Assembly (NCBI RefSeq): GCF_003144195.1
Contig: NW_020290084.1
Coordinates: 1 to 62,891, forward strand
Reading direction: 5' to 3'
Length of the DNA: 62,891 nt
DNA from: Ceraceosorus guamensis
Lineage: Eukaryota; Basidiomycota; Exobasidiomycetes; Ceraceosorales; Ceraceosoraceae
Shown: in pieces, positions 11,901 through 23,000 of the stretch
How positions within the stretch are numbered: the first letter of the stretch is position 1
How the letters are laid out: the number at the start of each line of letters is the position of its first letter
Program-made: the position numbers and the translations under genes
Notes under the pieces: model-generated
What the model saw: the letters and a program-made list of their open reading frames with translations, nothing else
Databases searched by the model: none
Told to the model about the DNA's origin: nothing

Positions 11901-13307
11901 GGTACCGAACGATATCGCCATTGTCGGCGGCCTGGGAGAGGGTGCAAATGACACCGAAGACGACCATAGCCTCGTCGTTCTCACCGGAGCGTAAGTAAAC
12001 GCATTGCAAATCGGAGCCTCCGCGACGTATCCTTTCTGAACAATGGGCTGGCTCGACAGGAATGCGGGCGGCAAGTCCGTTTACCTGAAGCAGAACGCGG
12101 TCATCGTGTAAGCCGCAGTATTGTCGGAGCACTTCAAGATTGGATGGTGCTTGACGGATGCAAATTCCTCGTCAATAGAATCCTGGCCCAAATCGGTAGC
12201 TTCGTACCGGCGAGCTCTGCTCACATTGGGCTGGTTGACAAGAGTGTGTCTTGATGCTTGCGTTAGGCTGCTTACGCAAGCAGACTGATGGAGATATTGC
12301 CTAAAGTCTTGACACGCGTACAGGCTCGCGAGTCCGTCGGTCGTCATGTCAGCAGGTGGGTCGCCCCTCGCTGATGCGCTGCAGGTCTTCGAAGTCGCTG
12401 ATGGGGCTGCTTGCAGTTTCACGGCCGACATGCTGCAGGTCAGCCGCGTGCTCCGTCAAGCCACAGCCAAGTCGTTGGTCTTGCTAGATGAGATGGGAAA
12501 AGGAACGGTTGCAGCTGGTTGGTACCCGGCGCGTCCTATCTCTGCCGTCTGGGCTGACAAGAGCTTTGCGTCGTGCAGACGGCGCCGCTCTGTTTGCCGC
12601 CACCTGCTGGGAGCTCTTGAGCCGAGGTTCGGAGTGCCCTCGCAGCCTCGCAATAACGCACTTTCATGGTGAGCCAGACACTGGCGCTAATTAGACTTTG
12701 TGTTGTACGCAGGCTGACCCCATGAAACCAATCAGACGTATTCGCGAAGAACCTCCTGCCAACCACTCTGCCATTCCGTAAGGCGTGCATGCAGACCATG
12801 TCTGCTGAAGGTCAGGAAGGAGGGAACGTCACCTTCCTATACAAGTGTGTCGGCATTGCGTTGACCAAATCGAATGACAGAGGCTGACCTTCGCGATGGG
12901 TGCACAGGGTCGCATCGGGCGAAGCCCTCGACTCGCAAGTCGCTTCTTGTGCGCGTGCAGCCGGGCTGCCGCCTCGTCTCGTGGATCGAGCAAGATATGT
13001 CGCTGAGCTTGCAGCAGCGAGCGATCTTGACAGACTTTTGCTGGATGAGGAGGAGCTATTGGAAGCGCACGATGACGCGAGTGTAAGCTCGCTGACTTCC
13101 TCGGCGCGCGGAAAATTTCCTGCGGCTGCATTGCGAGAAGGGATGGTCAAACGTCGCGCGGAAGCAGATCGAGCGGAAGAGATTGCTAGGAAGTTCTTGG
13201 AATGGGACCTCGAGGCCGAGTGCGCTGCTAGCAAAAAGGAAGATGTCGACCGCACCAGGGTCCTGAGCAGGCTGAGCACGATTCTCGGCGAAAGGAATGC
13301 GGAGTGA
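8991..13307 (+). CDS. MSH5: Meiotic MutS homologue MSH5
   Basis: An intron-rich gene whose spliced exons follow MSH5 from end to end. With MSH4 this protein forms a meiosis-specific clamp that stabilises Holliday-junction intermediates and promotes interference-type crossovers, and it lacks the mismatch-recognition domain. Well-supported pieces include LFTSKHQVGAAFFD; LRPQRVLVAPS (exon 9653-9702) spliced to SANRVVAAIP at 9771; SDRGKEGLSLF; LLNQTKTANGHHVLRRWL; SVVYFPQMGYLVAL; and DGRHPLQELCVETFVPND. The ATPase shows Walker A GANAGGKSVYLKQ, IGSFVPASSAHIGLVDKI, SFTADMLQVSRVLRQAT and Walker B LVLLDEMGKGT. The C-terminal region has ASGEALDSQVASCARAAGLP. An in-frame stop at 10059-10061 is removed by a 60-nt intron (10002-10061). 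The first exon and exact N-terminus are uncertain. Confidence 0.9.
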
Positions 13308-14295
13308 GGGTGCTCGCAGGAGAGACTATGGACATCACGACTGGGATATCGACACCACCCTGATTGTGCGAGGGCGTGCGGATGTCTCTTGTAGACACTC
13401 GCGAGAATGCATGCCTGAAGTGATCTCGTGCCTATAGCCGTTACCAAGAAGGCGTCAGGGTGATGTTGTAGCAGTGGCGTGAAGATCCTTTGAATTGGCT
13501 TTGCTTTGTGGATGCAACTCGGACACACCAAAGCGAAGAAGGTCGTTTCTGCAATAAGTGAACGCCGCCGTCATCCTTCACCGCGCATGGAAAGCGCAAA
13601 TCAGAGACATGATCGACATCCGCGGACGCGAAGCAGAAATTCAAGTTGATCTGCTTGATAGTGAGGAATGCTGCCATAGCTGCTTGCCAGCAAGCAGCCT
13701 TCTTCTGGCTGTATAACGGCATGAGGGGCAAGGAGGCTCATGAAGACGACCCGTGCGGTCAAGTCACGTGACCTTTCTCCGTCTCGTGGGGAGAGACGGC
13801 GCTACGCCGCATGCACGTCTGATGAGTCGTTATTGCATGCACGATGGTGATTGATGAGGTACGGTACTTACTACACGATCCAAATTCGTGATCTTGTTAA
13901 TTGGTGCTTAGTTCACGCATGCAGGCTTGGGGACGACCACAACCATACGACGACTTGTTCTTGTGTATAGATCACTCGATCGACCCTTTGCTTGCTCGCT
14001 CACTCACCAACATCGACTACGCCCTGTCCAACGAACTTCTGTACCCCCTCTGCCGAAGGCGCTACATTTCCGACCGCTCCTGCGTGAAGCTTGCGACCTC
14101 GACTCGTCACGTGTAGTCCCCTGCGAAGACCTCTCGAGCATCTTTGATCTCAGCTCAAAGAAGTATCTCTTGCCGACTTCCATTGGCCCGAGCCAGCCTC
14201 CCGCCGATCGCTGCGTCGTCAACTGATACCTCAGTCAGCGCATACATTCGCCTCTCGGGTACTTTGCCACGGGTGGATCAGGACTACTGACCAGC
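13308..14295. other. Intergenic MSH5-UBC7
   Basis: No gene is recognised in this 988 bp stretch. It holds the palindrome TCACGTGA near 13765 and a CAAATTCGTGATC word near 13883. The one longish - strand frame (13441-13731) has no family motif and is not called. Confidence 0.4.
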
Positions 14296-15444
14296 ATGAC
14301 GTCTTCGCCTTCGGGCAACGCTCTGCTGCTAAAGCGTCAGCTGCAGGAGCTCCGAAAGCGTAAGTCGACAGCATTCCATCTGGTCACTCTGCTGCGACGA
14401 GTCACGCGAGCTGACAGCCGCTTCCGCTTCTGAACGGACTCTAGATCCCGTGGACGGCTTCAGCGCTGGACTCAAGGATGATGACAATCTGTACGAATGG
14501 GAAATCATGATCATTGGGCCGAACGGTGAGGCGCGAGACGTTGCGACGTGGTCTTGACGCTGCAGGCGACTCGCGAAAGCTCTTCACTCACATTTTCCCA
14601 TCCGCCTTGACGTTCCCAGACACGCTGTACGAAGGGGGCTTCTTGAGGGCTGAACTCATCTTTCCGCCCGAGTACCCTCTCATGCCTCCGAAGATGAAGT
14701 TCATCACACCAATGTGGCATCCAAATGGTCAGTAGGACGAGCGCATTTCGATTTGGCCGAGGTGTGGAGGATGTGGGGAGGGAGTTGGAGTTGCGCTTAG
14801 ATCGGCCCGGACGAGAGGCGTTCACCGGAGTGGTCCGGCTGCTGCTTGCGTTGGTACTCGAGACTGACAGGTGCACCTCTCGGCTCACAATCGCAGTTTA
14901 CAAAGACGGAACGCTGTGCATCTCAATCCTCGTAAGTAGCTTGGAGCCTTGCCTGCTCGATGCCTCCCCTCTGACACGGCCCGCGATTGCATTGGACGCA
15001 CAGCATCCTCCTGGCGCAGACGAGTACGGCTACGAGGATGCTGGAGAGAGGTGGCTACCTGTTCACACTGTAGAGACTATAGTGAGCTTGAGCTAGAAGA
15101 TTGTTGCAAAAGCTTTCCTGCCGAATGCTGACCTACTGGGCCTTGCCTACCAGTTGATATCTGTGATCAGCCTCTTGTCCTCGGAGACACCAGACACGGA
15201 ATCACCCGCGAACATCGACGCGTCTGTCCAGTGAGTGGCCCGCTGGCGTTCATCTCAACGCTGCAGGATACCTGACCTCAAGCTTGTTTTCTCGTGCCTC
15301 GATAGGGTCCGTGATGACATCAAAGGCTACCGAAAAAAGGTGAGCATTTCTCGACAGTCTCGCGAATGTGTGCTTGAGCATTGACGCCCGCTCGCTTGAC
15401 AGGTCCGCCAACTTGTTCGACGCTCCGCAGAGGAGGCTTTCTGA
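14296..15444 (+). CDS. UBC7: Ubiquitin-conjugating enzyme E2 of the Ubc7/UBE2G type
   Basis: Eight exons (14296-14359, 14445-14525, 14620-14727, 14897-14931, 15004-15081, 15154-15230, 15306-15339, 15403-15444) total 519 nt, or 172 aa. The product is an E2 carrying ubiquitin on a cysteine and, in this subfamily, usually serves ER-associated degradation. The fold is complete: [60 protein letters not shown], then [14 protein letters not shown] with the active-site Cys. The acidic insert after it ([13 protein letters not shown]) is the Ubc7/UBE2G signature, followed by [13 protein letters not shown] and NIDASVQVRDD. Seven introns in 1.15 kb make this one of the most intron-dense genes here, and several exons are under 50 nt. 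Confidence 0.95.
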
Positions 15445-16239
15445 GCACATCATACATCTTGCAGACATTGGACTTGCCCCTCTGATCGATCGTGCTCCGG
15501 CGTCGCTCTCGCACCACTCTCGCCTCGAGACCCTTGTCATCCGCAAACACAATCATACACTACGCTGACAGCACTTGAGACTTGCAATCCTTGCATTTCG
15601 ATTTCAGCCCATCGCCTCGCCTGAGGTGCGTGCCATGGGAGAGCGCGATAGCGTGCGCAACGTTATAATGGCGTGCTCTTTTGCATTTGCCTGATAAGCC
15701 TTGTCTTTGTGGGTCGAGTCCGAAATAGAGAGCACCCAGGAGCTTCTCTGCTGGGCAAGGCAAGAGCGTCTCAGCTCCTTATCCGCTTCTGACTGGTGTG
15801 CCGGGTCGACTCGAGACTCAAGACTCACTCATCAGACTCACGACTACCTCGCATCGTTGACTTCACTCGCAAGTCGTAATTCCAGAGGCGGTGCTGCTGC
15901 TGCATGGGCGCCTGCTGGGCTTACACACAGGCAAGCATCATCTGTCGCGCAACACGTGAAGCGCGTCACGCGACGCGCGCGCAGCGTTGGTTCGCTATGG
16001 TTGCATGCTCTTATTTGCTCTCGCATGGAGCATGCCGCTTGCTTGGTCGACGCGGCAAGCTGAGCAACTCACAAGACTCGTTCACACTCGTTACTCTATT
16101 TGAGACTCGCTGCTCTATAGACTGAAAGGCGTGACACTGCATGTCATCGGAGATCTGAACAACTTCTCGTCGTCTCCCACCTCTCATCCCCACATGCCTC
16201 ACAGAACGTCGAGAAGAAGTGTAGGTTGGCGTAGCGAAG
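15445..16239. promoter_or_regulatory. Intergenic UBC7-SLD3 with GACTC-word clusters
   Basis: No gene is seen. Two clusters of related words are present: GACTCGAGACTCAAGACTCAC and CAGACTCACGACTACC at about 15807-15848, and CTCACAAGACTCGTTCACACTCGTT with GAGACTCG at about 16069-16110. They fall 130-430 bp upstream of the SLD3-like start. Confidence 0.45.
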
Positions 16240-19200
16240 ATGTGCGGAGCAGCCGCTTGCTCGACAGCTTCGACATCTCGCATCACTCTCGATTTGGATT
16301 GCCCCGTGCCTTGGCCGGGCTCGTTGCGCGACGCTGCCTGTCATGTCGATTGCTCGTCCCTGGACCAGAGTATCGATGTCAAAGTGCAGGGAAACAGGCC
16401 AACATGCGAGGTGCTGAGCAGCTCTTCAATCAGCGCGCGATATCTGGAATGCCTCTACTTGGGCGAGGCTCATTCACCCTTCGGCGCATTCATGGCATAC
16501 ATTCTGCATCCGCTCGACTGCAAGGGCCACCAACATGAGGCCGGAGCTCTCCACGTCCAGCAGATAAGGTCTAGCCTCATTGAGCTCCTCTTGAATCACC
16601 CCGTTCACGAGCAGACATCGCGCAAATGGGAAGATGGCATGAAGCCGGATCGCTTGATGAGACTGCACAGAGCAGGGGCGGACGCTGTGCTTCCGGCGAA
16701 CGCTGCAGGAGTGGAGCACAACGACGGAGCGAGCGATGCATTCGGCGCTTATGAGCTAAAACTCATCTGGCAGGCGCTCAGGTCGGGACCGGGAGCTGCT
16801 GTTAACTCGGAGCTTCAGGAACGCTTGGCGGATGAGCGCAGGCAGTGCGAGCTTCAAGAAGAGCAGGGAAGGCCAAGTCAGCCGGAGGAGCAAGAGATGC
16901 TTGCTCAGAGTAGAGACCTCGCCGCTCACAAGGTGGCATTCGACACTCCAAAAGACGGCGGCGCAGCAGCAGCTGCAAGTCGCCATGGCTCCAAGGCAAG
17001 GCGATGGATTCAGGCAATGCAGGCTCGAGAGTGAGTGTCCACAGCCGGTTCATCGCCAATTTTCCTGCCAACCACATGATGCTGATCGATCAGCCTGCTA
17101 TCGCGCCTTTGGTGGTAGGATCCAGCTGCAAGCTCTCTTGCTGCTGTGTCTGCTTCAAATCAGCGTCGACCACCCTATCGTCGAGACTGTCGCCCCTCCA
17201 CCAGCGGAGCGAGCTTGTAGCACGGCGACTGAAGCGGCGGCGTTGCAAGAGCTTGGCGGTGGCCTGACTCACGCTGATGGACAAGTGAAAGTGCCAGGCG
17301 TCGGATCGGAGCAAAATGACGACAAGCTGAAGCCGAAGACGAAGCGAAAGAGAAAGGACGCCGCTCGACGCTGGACTGCCGGATTGGGGTCGTCGGCCGG
17401 ATTCCCATGGGCGGGACAAACGTCGACAATCTCGCCACGCACGCCAGGCGGGACTAATCCCTCAACATTGAGCCTTGGCACAGACGCCGCTGCCTTGGCT
17501 CATCGCTTTGAGGCTGTCGCTGAACGCCTTGCTTTGCTGGGTGTGACGACGTCGCTCAGCATGGAGTTGGGCCTCGGGCTGACACCCAGTCGGCCTTCCG
17601 CTTCCTGCAACACGCCCACAATGGTGCGTAATAGAGGCGCGCAGTTTGGCTCGGCAGCCAGACCGAAAGAGCCAGAGGACATCAGAGATGATCTTCAATG
17701 GCTGTGGCAGGATGTCATGAAGCCCTACTTTGGCGCAAAGCTGCCTCGTCAGGTCGCCTTTGTTCGTGCTCGAGCATTCGCGACCTCGTACGCCGCGAGC
17801 ACGCCTGCCAGACCTGACCAGAGGGGAGAGGGCTCCGAAGGAGATCAAAAGGAGATGGCGAATGCGCATGCGGTAAAGGAGGGCGAATGCTCGTCACCTC
17901 GGTCAAGGCAGTCTGGTATCTCTGTCCCTGATCTTGTCACCCTCAACACTACTCGAGAATCGCAGCAGTCAGCTCTGGCAGCGGAACAAGCCTCGAAACG
18001 GCCGAAATTGGAAGATGCACTCAGGACTGAATCTCGATCTCAACAGAGGGACCGAGGCAGCCTGCGAGGGAGCTCCGCGAACTTGCGCCGATCCGGCGCT
18101 AGAGAAGTCAGCGTGGGTGGAAATGCTGCGAGGGGTCGAAAGAGCTGGGAGAAGAGCGCAAGTTGCACTGCAGTCGATCTCGCCACCTCAAATATGAGCG
18201 GAAAACCTTCCAGATCGAACACGCCCGATGTCAGCTCGCGCGAAGCTCTGTCCACACAACTAGGTCCGACGCTGTTCATGCCGCCGCCCGGATCCGCCAA
18301 GGGACATGGTAACCTGGGCCGACTGAAGGCTCCGGCTCGAAGGCTCGACAAGAGTAGGTCTGTCAGCACAGGCATGAGCCAAAGCCTGGCGGAATCCCTG
18401 TCTGCTCGGGCGTCGTCCGCGAAACAAAACGGACGCACTGGCTCGGTGTTCAAAAGATCCGAGTCCCAGCCTATGTCAGAGCTTTCGCTGGCTGCAGACT
18501 CGTCCAGGCGATCGTCTGGCGTGTCCGCCCCCGAGCTTCCGCTCTTGGAGCCTTCGAAGGCTGCTGATTCTATCATCTCGACCAAGCTTGGACGGACCGC
18601 AGTAGGTCGGCCAGCAGCAGCACTCGGCGTCAGTACTGCCAAGAAGCCATTTACTCGCAGCGAGTCCCAACCTGCAGGGCTGATGGGCATGTCTTCAACT
18701 TCAGGTTCCTCCAATGCTATCATGGAGCGCAGCACAGGTTCCGACATCGATCGACTTGTGTTAGACAGTACGAGGGCGACAGGAACTTCTTTGCAGCCTG
18801 CGCACCATACTACACGTGTCGCAGGGACGTCGGACGAGGAGGAGGAGGAGGAGGAGGAGGTAATGATGATCTCCCGCAAGAGAAGAGCTTTGCCATCATT
18901 TGGCTGGTCAACTTCATCTTCGAGTCCTCCCCGTCCCTCTTCCGTCCCGGGCACTGCAGCTAGTGCTAGCGAGGACCGCCGCACTGAGCTCGCCGAGGGG
19001 CTACCAGCGTCATCATCTGCTCCCACCTCGATCTTGCTGACGAGGCCTTGCATCACTCCGATTCAAGACACAAGTGCCAAAAAGGAGCCAGCGAGACCTG
19101 CGCCATCGGAGACGTCGAAGGCTTGCCTCCAGCGCACTGCGGGGCATCCAGTCTGGCCCCAGAGCGACATGGAGGCCATGCAATGTGGATCGAAGCGCAC

Positions 19201-19267
19201 GCTGGCCGGCAAAGCTTTTGGCAGAGCTGTATCTGGACGCAATCCTTTCGCTGCGCCTTCACGCTGA
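16240..19267 (+). CDS. SLD3: Sld3-like DNA replication initiation regulator
   Basis: Two exons, 16240-17030 and 17119-19267, give 979 aa. The splice (GTGAGT donor, GGTGGTAG acceptor) rebuilds QAMQAREIQLQALLLLCLLQ, which matches the REAQxQxLLLLExLAL core helix remembered for the Cdc45-binding Sld3 domain. Downstream DDLQWLWQDVMKPYFGAKLP and QVAFVRARAFA fit the end of that domain. Sld3 recruits Cdc45 to loaded MCM helicase and, after CDK phosphorylation, binds Dpb11. The C-terminal 550 residues are disordered, Ser-rich and dotted with S/T-P sites (for example RSNTPD), plus two RSESQP repeats and an acidic GAG tract near 18835-18860. Sld3 diverges fast, so the name rests on one core motif plus layout. 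A profile search would settle it. Confidence 0.62.
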
Positions 19268-20065
19268 GGAGAGTGGGAATGGCAAGCATCTGACTCATGG
19301 GACATGTCTGGCCACTCTCCCATACCTCCGTATCTTATGTTAAAGCCTTTATCGACGCTTGTCTGTCATCAGAAATGCTGAAAATGAATGTGCACACACA
19401 TGCATGCTCCAGCTCGCGACTGCCTGAAAGGAAAGATGCAGTCTAATGAATCCGAAGCACCGTCCCTCTGTAGGTAGCACTGTCTGGAACAGAGGTAGCG
19501 AGCCTTGCGTTGGTTATACAAAAGCATCATGATCACTCTGACCCTCTGGCTTTTTGGCTCAAACCTTGACCACAGACTCTGACAACGTCCTGTGGACGAA
19601 ACCAACACTTGCATGACGATGAGACGCACGTGCATGAAGCGCGTGTTGACGGCATGGCCCGCGGGCAGCGCGTCTGGCCGAAGCGCGACGCGTAGATTGA
19701 GCTGTGGCGCAGCCACTCATCGACTCCCGCCAAATGCTCCTGGCGCGCAGGATGAGCTGATGAGAGAGAGAGGGATGGGCAGAGAGATGCGTGAGTCAGC
19801 TCTCCCAGGACTCATTCAGTCGCACATCCCTCTTCGCATTTTCATCGCCACGTCTCCACTCGTTTCTTCCCCCTTTCCGTTACCATCTCTCTCGACACTT
19901 GCCTTGCACTCGAGAGGCTGTCTGCAGCGCTTCCGAGCGCCCTTCCGCTGCGTGCGTTCTCACTGCCCGGCGAGGTTCGCAACCTCTCATCGGGTCACGC
20001 GCACTTCCGCTCAGAGTCGGAGGCCCCCCGATCGACTCATTCGTTCAGGCACCTTGCAAGCCAAG
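19268..20065. other. Intergenic SLD3-SMC5, nothing recognised
   Basis: This 798 bp tandem spacer has low-complexity pyrimidine stretches at 19850-19900 (CTTTCCGTTACC, CTCTCTCGACAC) that suit a fungal promoter ahead of SMC5. No ORF with family resemblance was found on either strand. Confidence 0.4.
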
Positions 20066-23000
20066 ATGGAAGTCGCTGGCTCTAGGCGCAGCTCACGCCA
20101 ATCCAAAGCCACAGAGAAGGCGGTGTCGCGCAGATTGAGTGCTCGACCTTCGGGAGAGAATCGTGCAAAGCGTCGTATAGTCGAATCTGCGGATGATGAG
20201 GATGCTGAGGAGGCATCGGCGGCCCAGATCGCGTCGACTAGCAATCTCAAGCGCGAGGGTCATGGTGACGAACAGGAACAGACCGAAGAGGATGATGCGG
20301 ATGACAGCGGCTATCAGGCAGCCGATGCCGACATGTCGCTCGCCTCCCAGAAGCGCCAACGCTTGGAAGAGCCAATCGAGTTGGCGGAGGATGAGGATGA
20401 GGCAGAGACAAAACCTGCACCATCAAGCACAAGGAATGGGGCGGATCTTACCGCAGATGCTGGAACACTGACTTTTGGCGTGGAACAGCGCAACTCTGAC
20501 GGGTGAGAGTCGTAGGGATGATGGGAGACAAGTGGCCGGATGCTGATGTATGTTTGCGCTTTGGATTGCGACCAGATACTTGCCTGGATCCATCGTGCGC
20601 GTCAAGCTCGAACACTTTGTCACGTACGATGCTGTCGAATTCTATCCGGGTCCGCATCTAAACATGATCATCGGACCCAACGGCACGGGCAAGTCTACCG
20701 TAGTCTGCGCCATCGCCCTTGGTTTGGGCTGGAAGCCTGCGGTGCTCGGCAGGGCTAGAGATGTGGCCGCATACGTCAAGCAGGGCTACGAGAACGGTAC
20801 CATCGAGATCGAACTGAAAGGCCGTGCTGGGGGTCGGAACCTCGTAGTGAGAAGGGAGATCACGAAGAGCGACAACAAGTCGGAGTGGTACCTCAACGGC
20901 AGCAAGACGACGCACAAGGAGATCATGGAGCGCACTCGCCAGCTGCACATCCAGATCGAGAACCTGTGCTCCTTCTTGCCACAGGACAAAGTCGCCGACT
21001 TTGCCAGGATGCAACCTCCGGAATTGCTGCGGGAAACTCAACGTGCCGCTGGTGAACCCAGACTCACGGAATGGCATGATGAGCTCATCAAGCTTGGTCA
21101 GGCGGATCGAGAATTGAAGCAGCTCATCGAGACAGAATCGAAAGAGATTGAGAATCTGCGTGAGAGGAACGAGGTCCTCCAGCGCGACGTCAGGCGATAC
21201 GAAGAACGACGAGCTATCGAAAAGGAGGTCAGTACGAGCGTGTAGCTTGATTTGTCTGCCCAATCGCTGACGCGTGTGCGCCACTCGGCTGCTTCCTAGG
21301 TCGAGTTGTTGAAGATTCGCATACCTTTTGCGCGCTATGCTGAGAATAAGCGCGAGTACGACCGGCTGAAGAACGTGCGCAACAAACGCAAGAAACAGCA
21401 CGAGAACCTCATGCAGGATGCTAGGCCGGTGATGGATGCGCTGGAGCAGCTTCAAGACCAGAAGCAAAAACTAGATCTGCGCTTAAAGACGCTCCACACC
21501 AACTTGACGAAGGACATGACCGTCTTTAGGAGGCGGAGACAAGAGTGCACAGATCTTGTGTGTTGTCACTGCTCTTGATATTGCTGCCGATTCTGCGCTA
21601 ATGCACACTTTTCACCGACCTCAGGACAACGCCCTCAGCAACGTAGAGGAGCAACGAGACTCAGTCAAGCGACGGGTTGAAGAACGTCAAAAGCATGTCA
21701 AGACTCTTCAGACCCAGATTGCAGCGCTGGAGCAGGAGACGGCAGAGGAGCCGGATGTGCAAGACACTTCGTCGTTGGATCGAGAGCTGGTAAGTGATCA
21801 TTACATCCGCGAGCGCTAGGCACGGCTTCTGACGCTGCGAAGTCTCCCAATAGCGTGAGATCAAAGAAAAGATCCGAAGCTTTCGGCGAGACAGGGCCGA
21901 AATTTCGCAGGCGCTCGATGAGATTGCGAACGATTCGAAGACGTTGCACGCCCAGAAGACTGACAGCGTACGCAAGTGAGCAATTCCAGAGTCGCCTTCT
22001 ACTCACCTTGAGTGCATCGCAGCTGACCAGGTCGTTATGCTCTCCTGCAGATTGGCCGAAGTCGATAACGTCAAAGAAGTGAGGCTAGCCGTCTTGGCCA
22101 AAGCCGATTCTGGGACCGCAAAGGGCGTCAAGTGGATTCGCGAGAATCCTGGCGCTTTCCAAGAGAAGGTGTATGAGCCCATCATGCTTGAGCTTTCCGT
22201 CAGAGATCCCGAGTCACATGCGGACGCGGTAGAAAGTTGTGTCAATTGGCAAATCCAACGAGTGGGTCGCCTGGCTGGTCGTCCTCGAGGCTTAGCTGAC
22301 TGTGTTGCCTGCATCATCGCCACTGCTCGCCCGTGCCGCAGACCTTTGTCTGCCAAACTCGAGCAGACTACGACTTTTTTACTAGGGAGTTGATTGACAA
22401 GCAAAAGCTGCGGCTCAACGTCGTCGAACTTGAAGGTCAGAAGCAGATGGAAGAGTATCAGCGACCTTGTTCTCAGCAACAGCTCGAGCAACTCGGTTTC
22501 CACAGTTTCCTCGTCGACCTTGTCGATGGCCCCGCGCCAATTTTAGCTTATCTCTGCAAAGAATCGCAGCTTCATACTATCGTGAGTAGGTGCGCTTCTA
22601 GCTCGTGCACAGCCTGTTGACGCTCGAGGCGTCCGACTGCGATAGCCCGTTGCGGACGATGAGCGACGCGTAAACGCCGAGCAGATAGAGCGAAGCGGCA
22701 AGTTCAAGCGCTTCATTGTGGGAAACACGAACCATACCATCCAGCAATCGAATTACGATAAGACTGTGGCCCAAACCTTGTCGCGAGGCATCCGAGCAGC
22801 GCGCTCTTTTAGCATTTCCGGTGAGTGGTTGTCTAGCGCAGGGCTGGGATCTCATTCGTCCCAGTATGCTGAAAGATTGTGATTGGCAGCCAACGTGCCC
22901 GAGCGACTCCGCCTCGACAAGCTCATGGGAGACATTGCCAATAAGATGTCCAAGAACGAGGCGGAGGCGAGCAAGCTGCAAAAGAGGTCCTCTGCACTCG

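Noticed and set aside
13441-13731. 96-codon - strand frame between MSH5 and UBC7
   Set aside because: No domain, no splice partners and no codon preference, so too weak to call.
18040-19056. 338-codon - strand frame opposite the Sld3-like C-terminus
   Set aside because: It arises from Ser-rich codons read in reverse. No start context, splice signals or motif support it.
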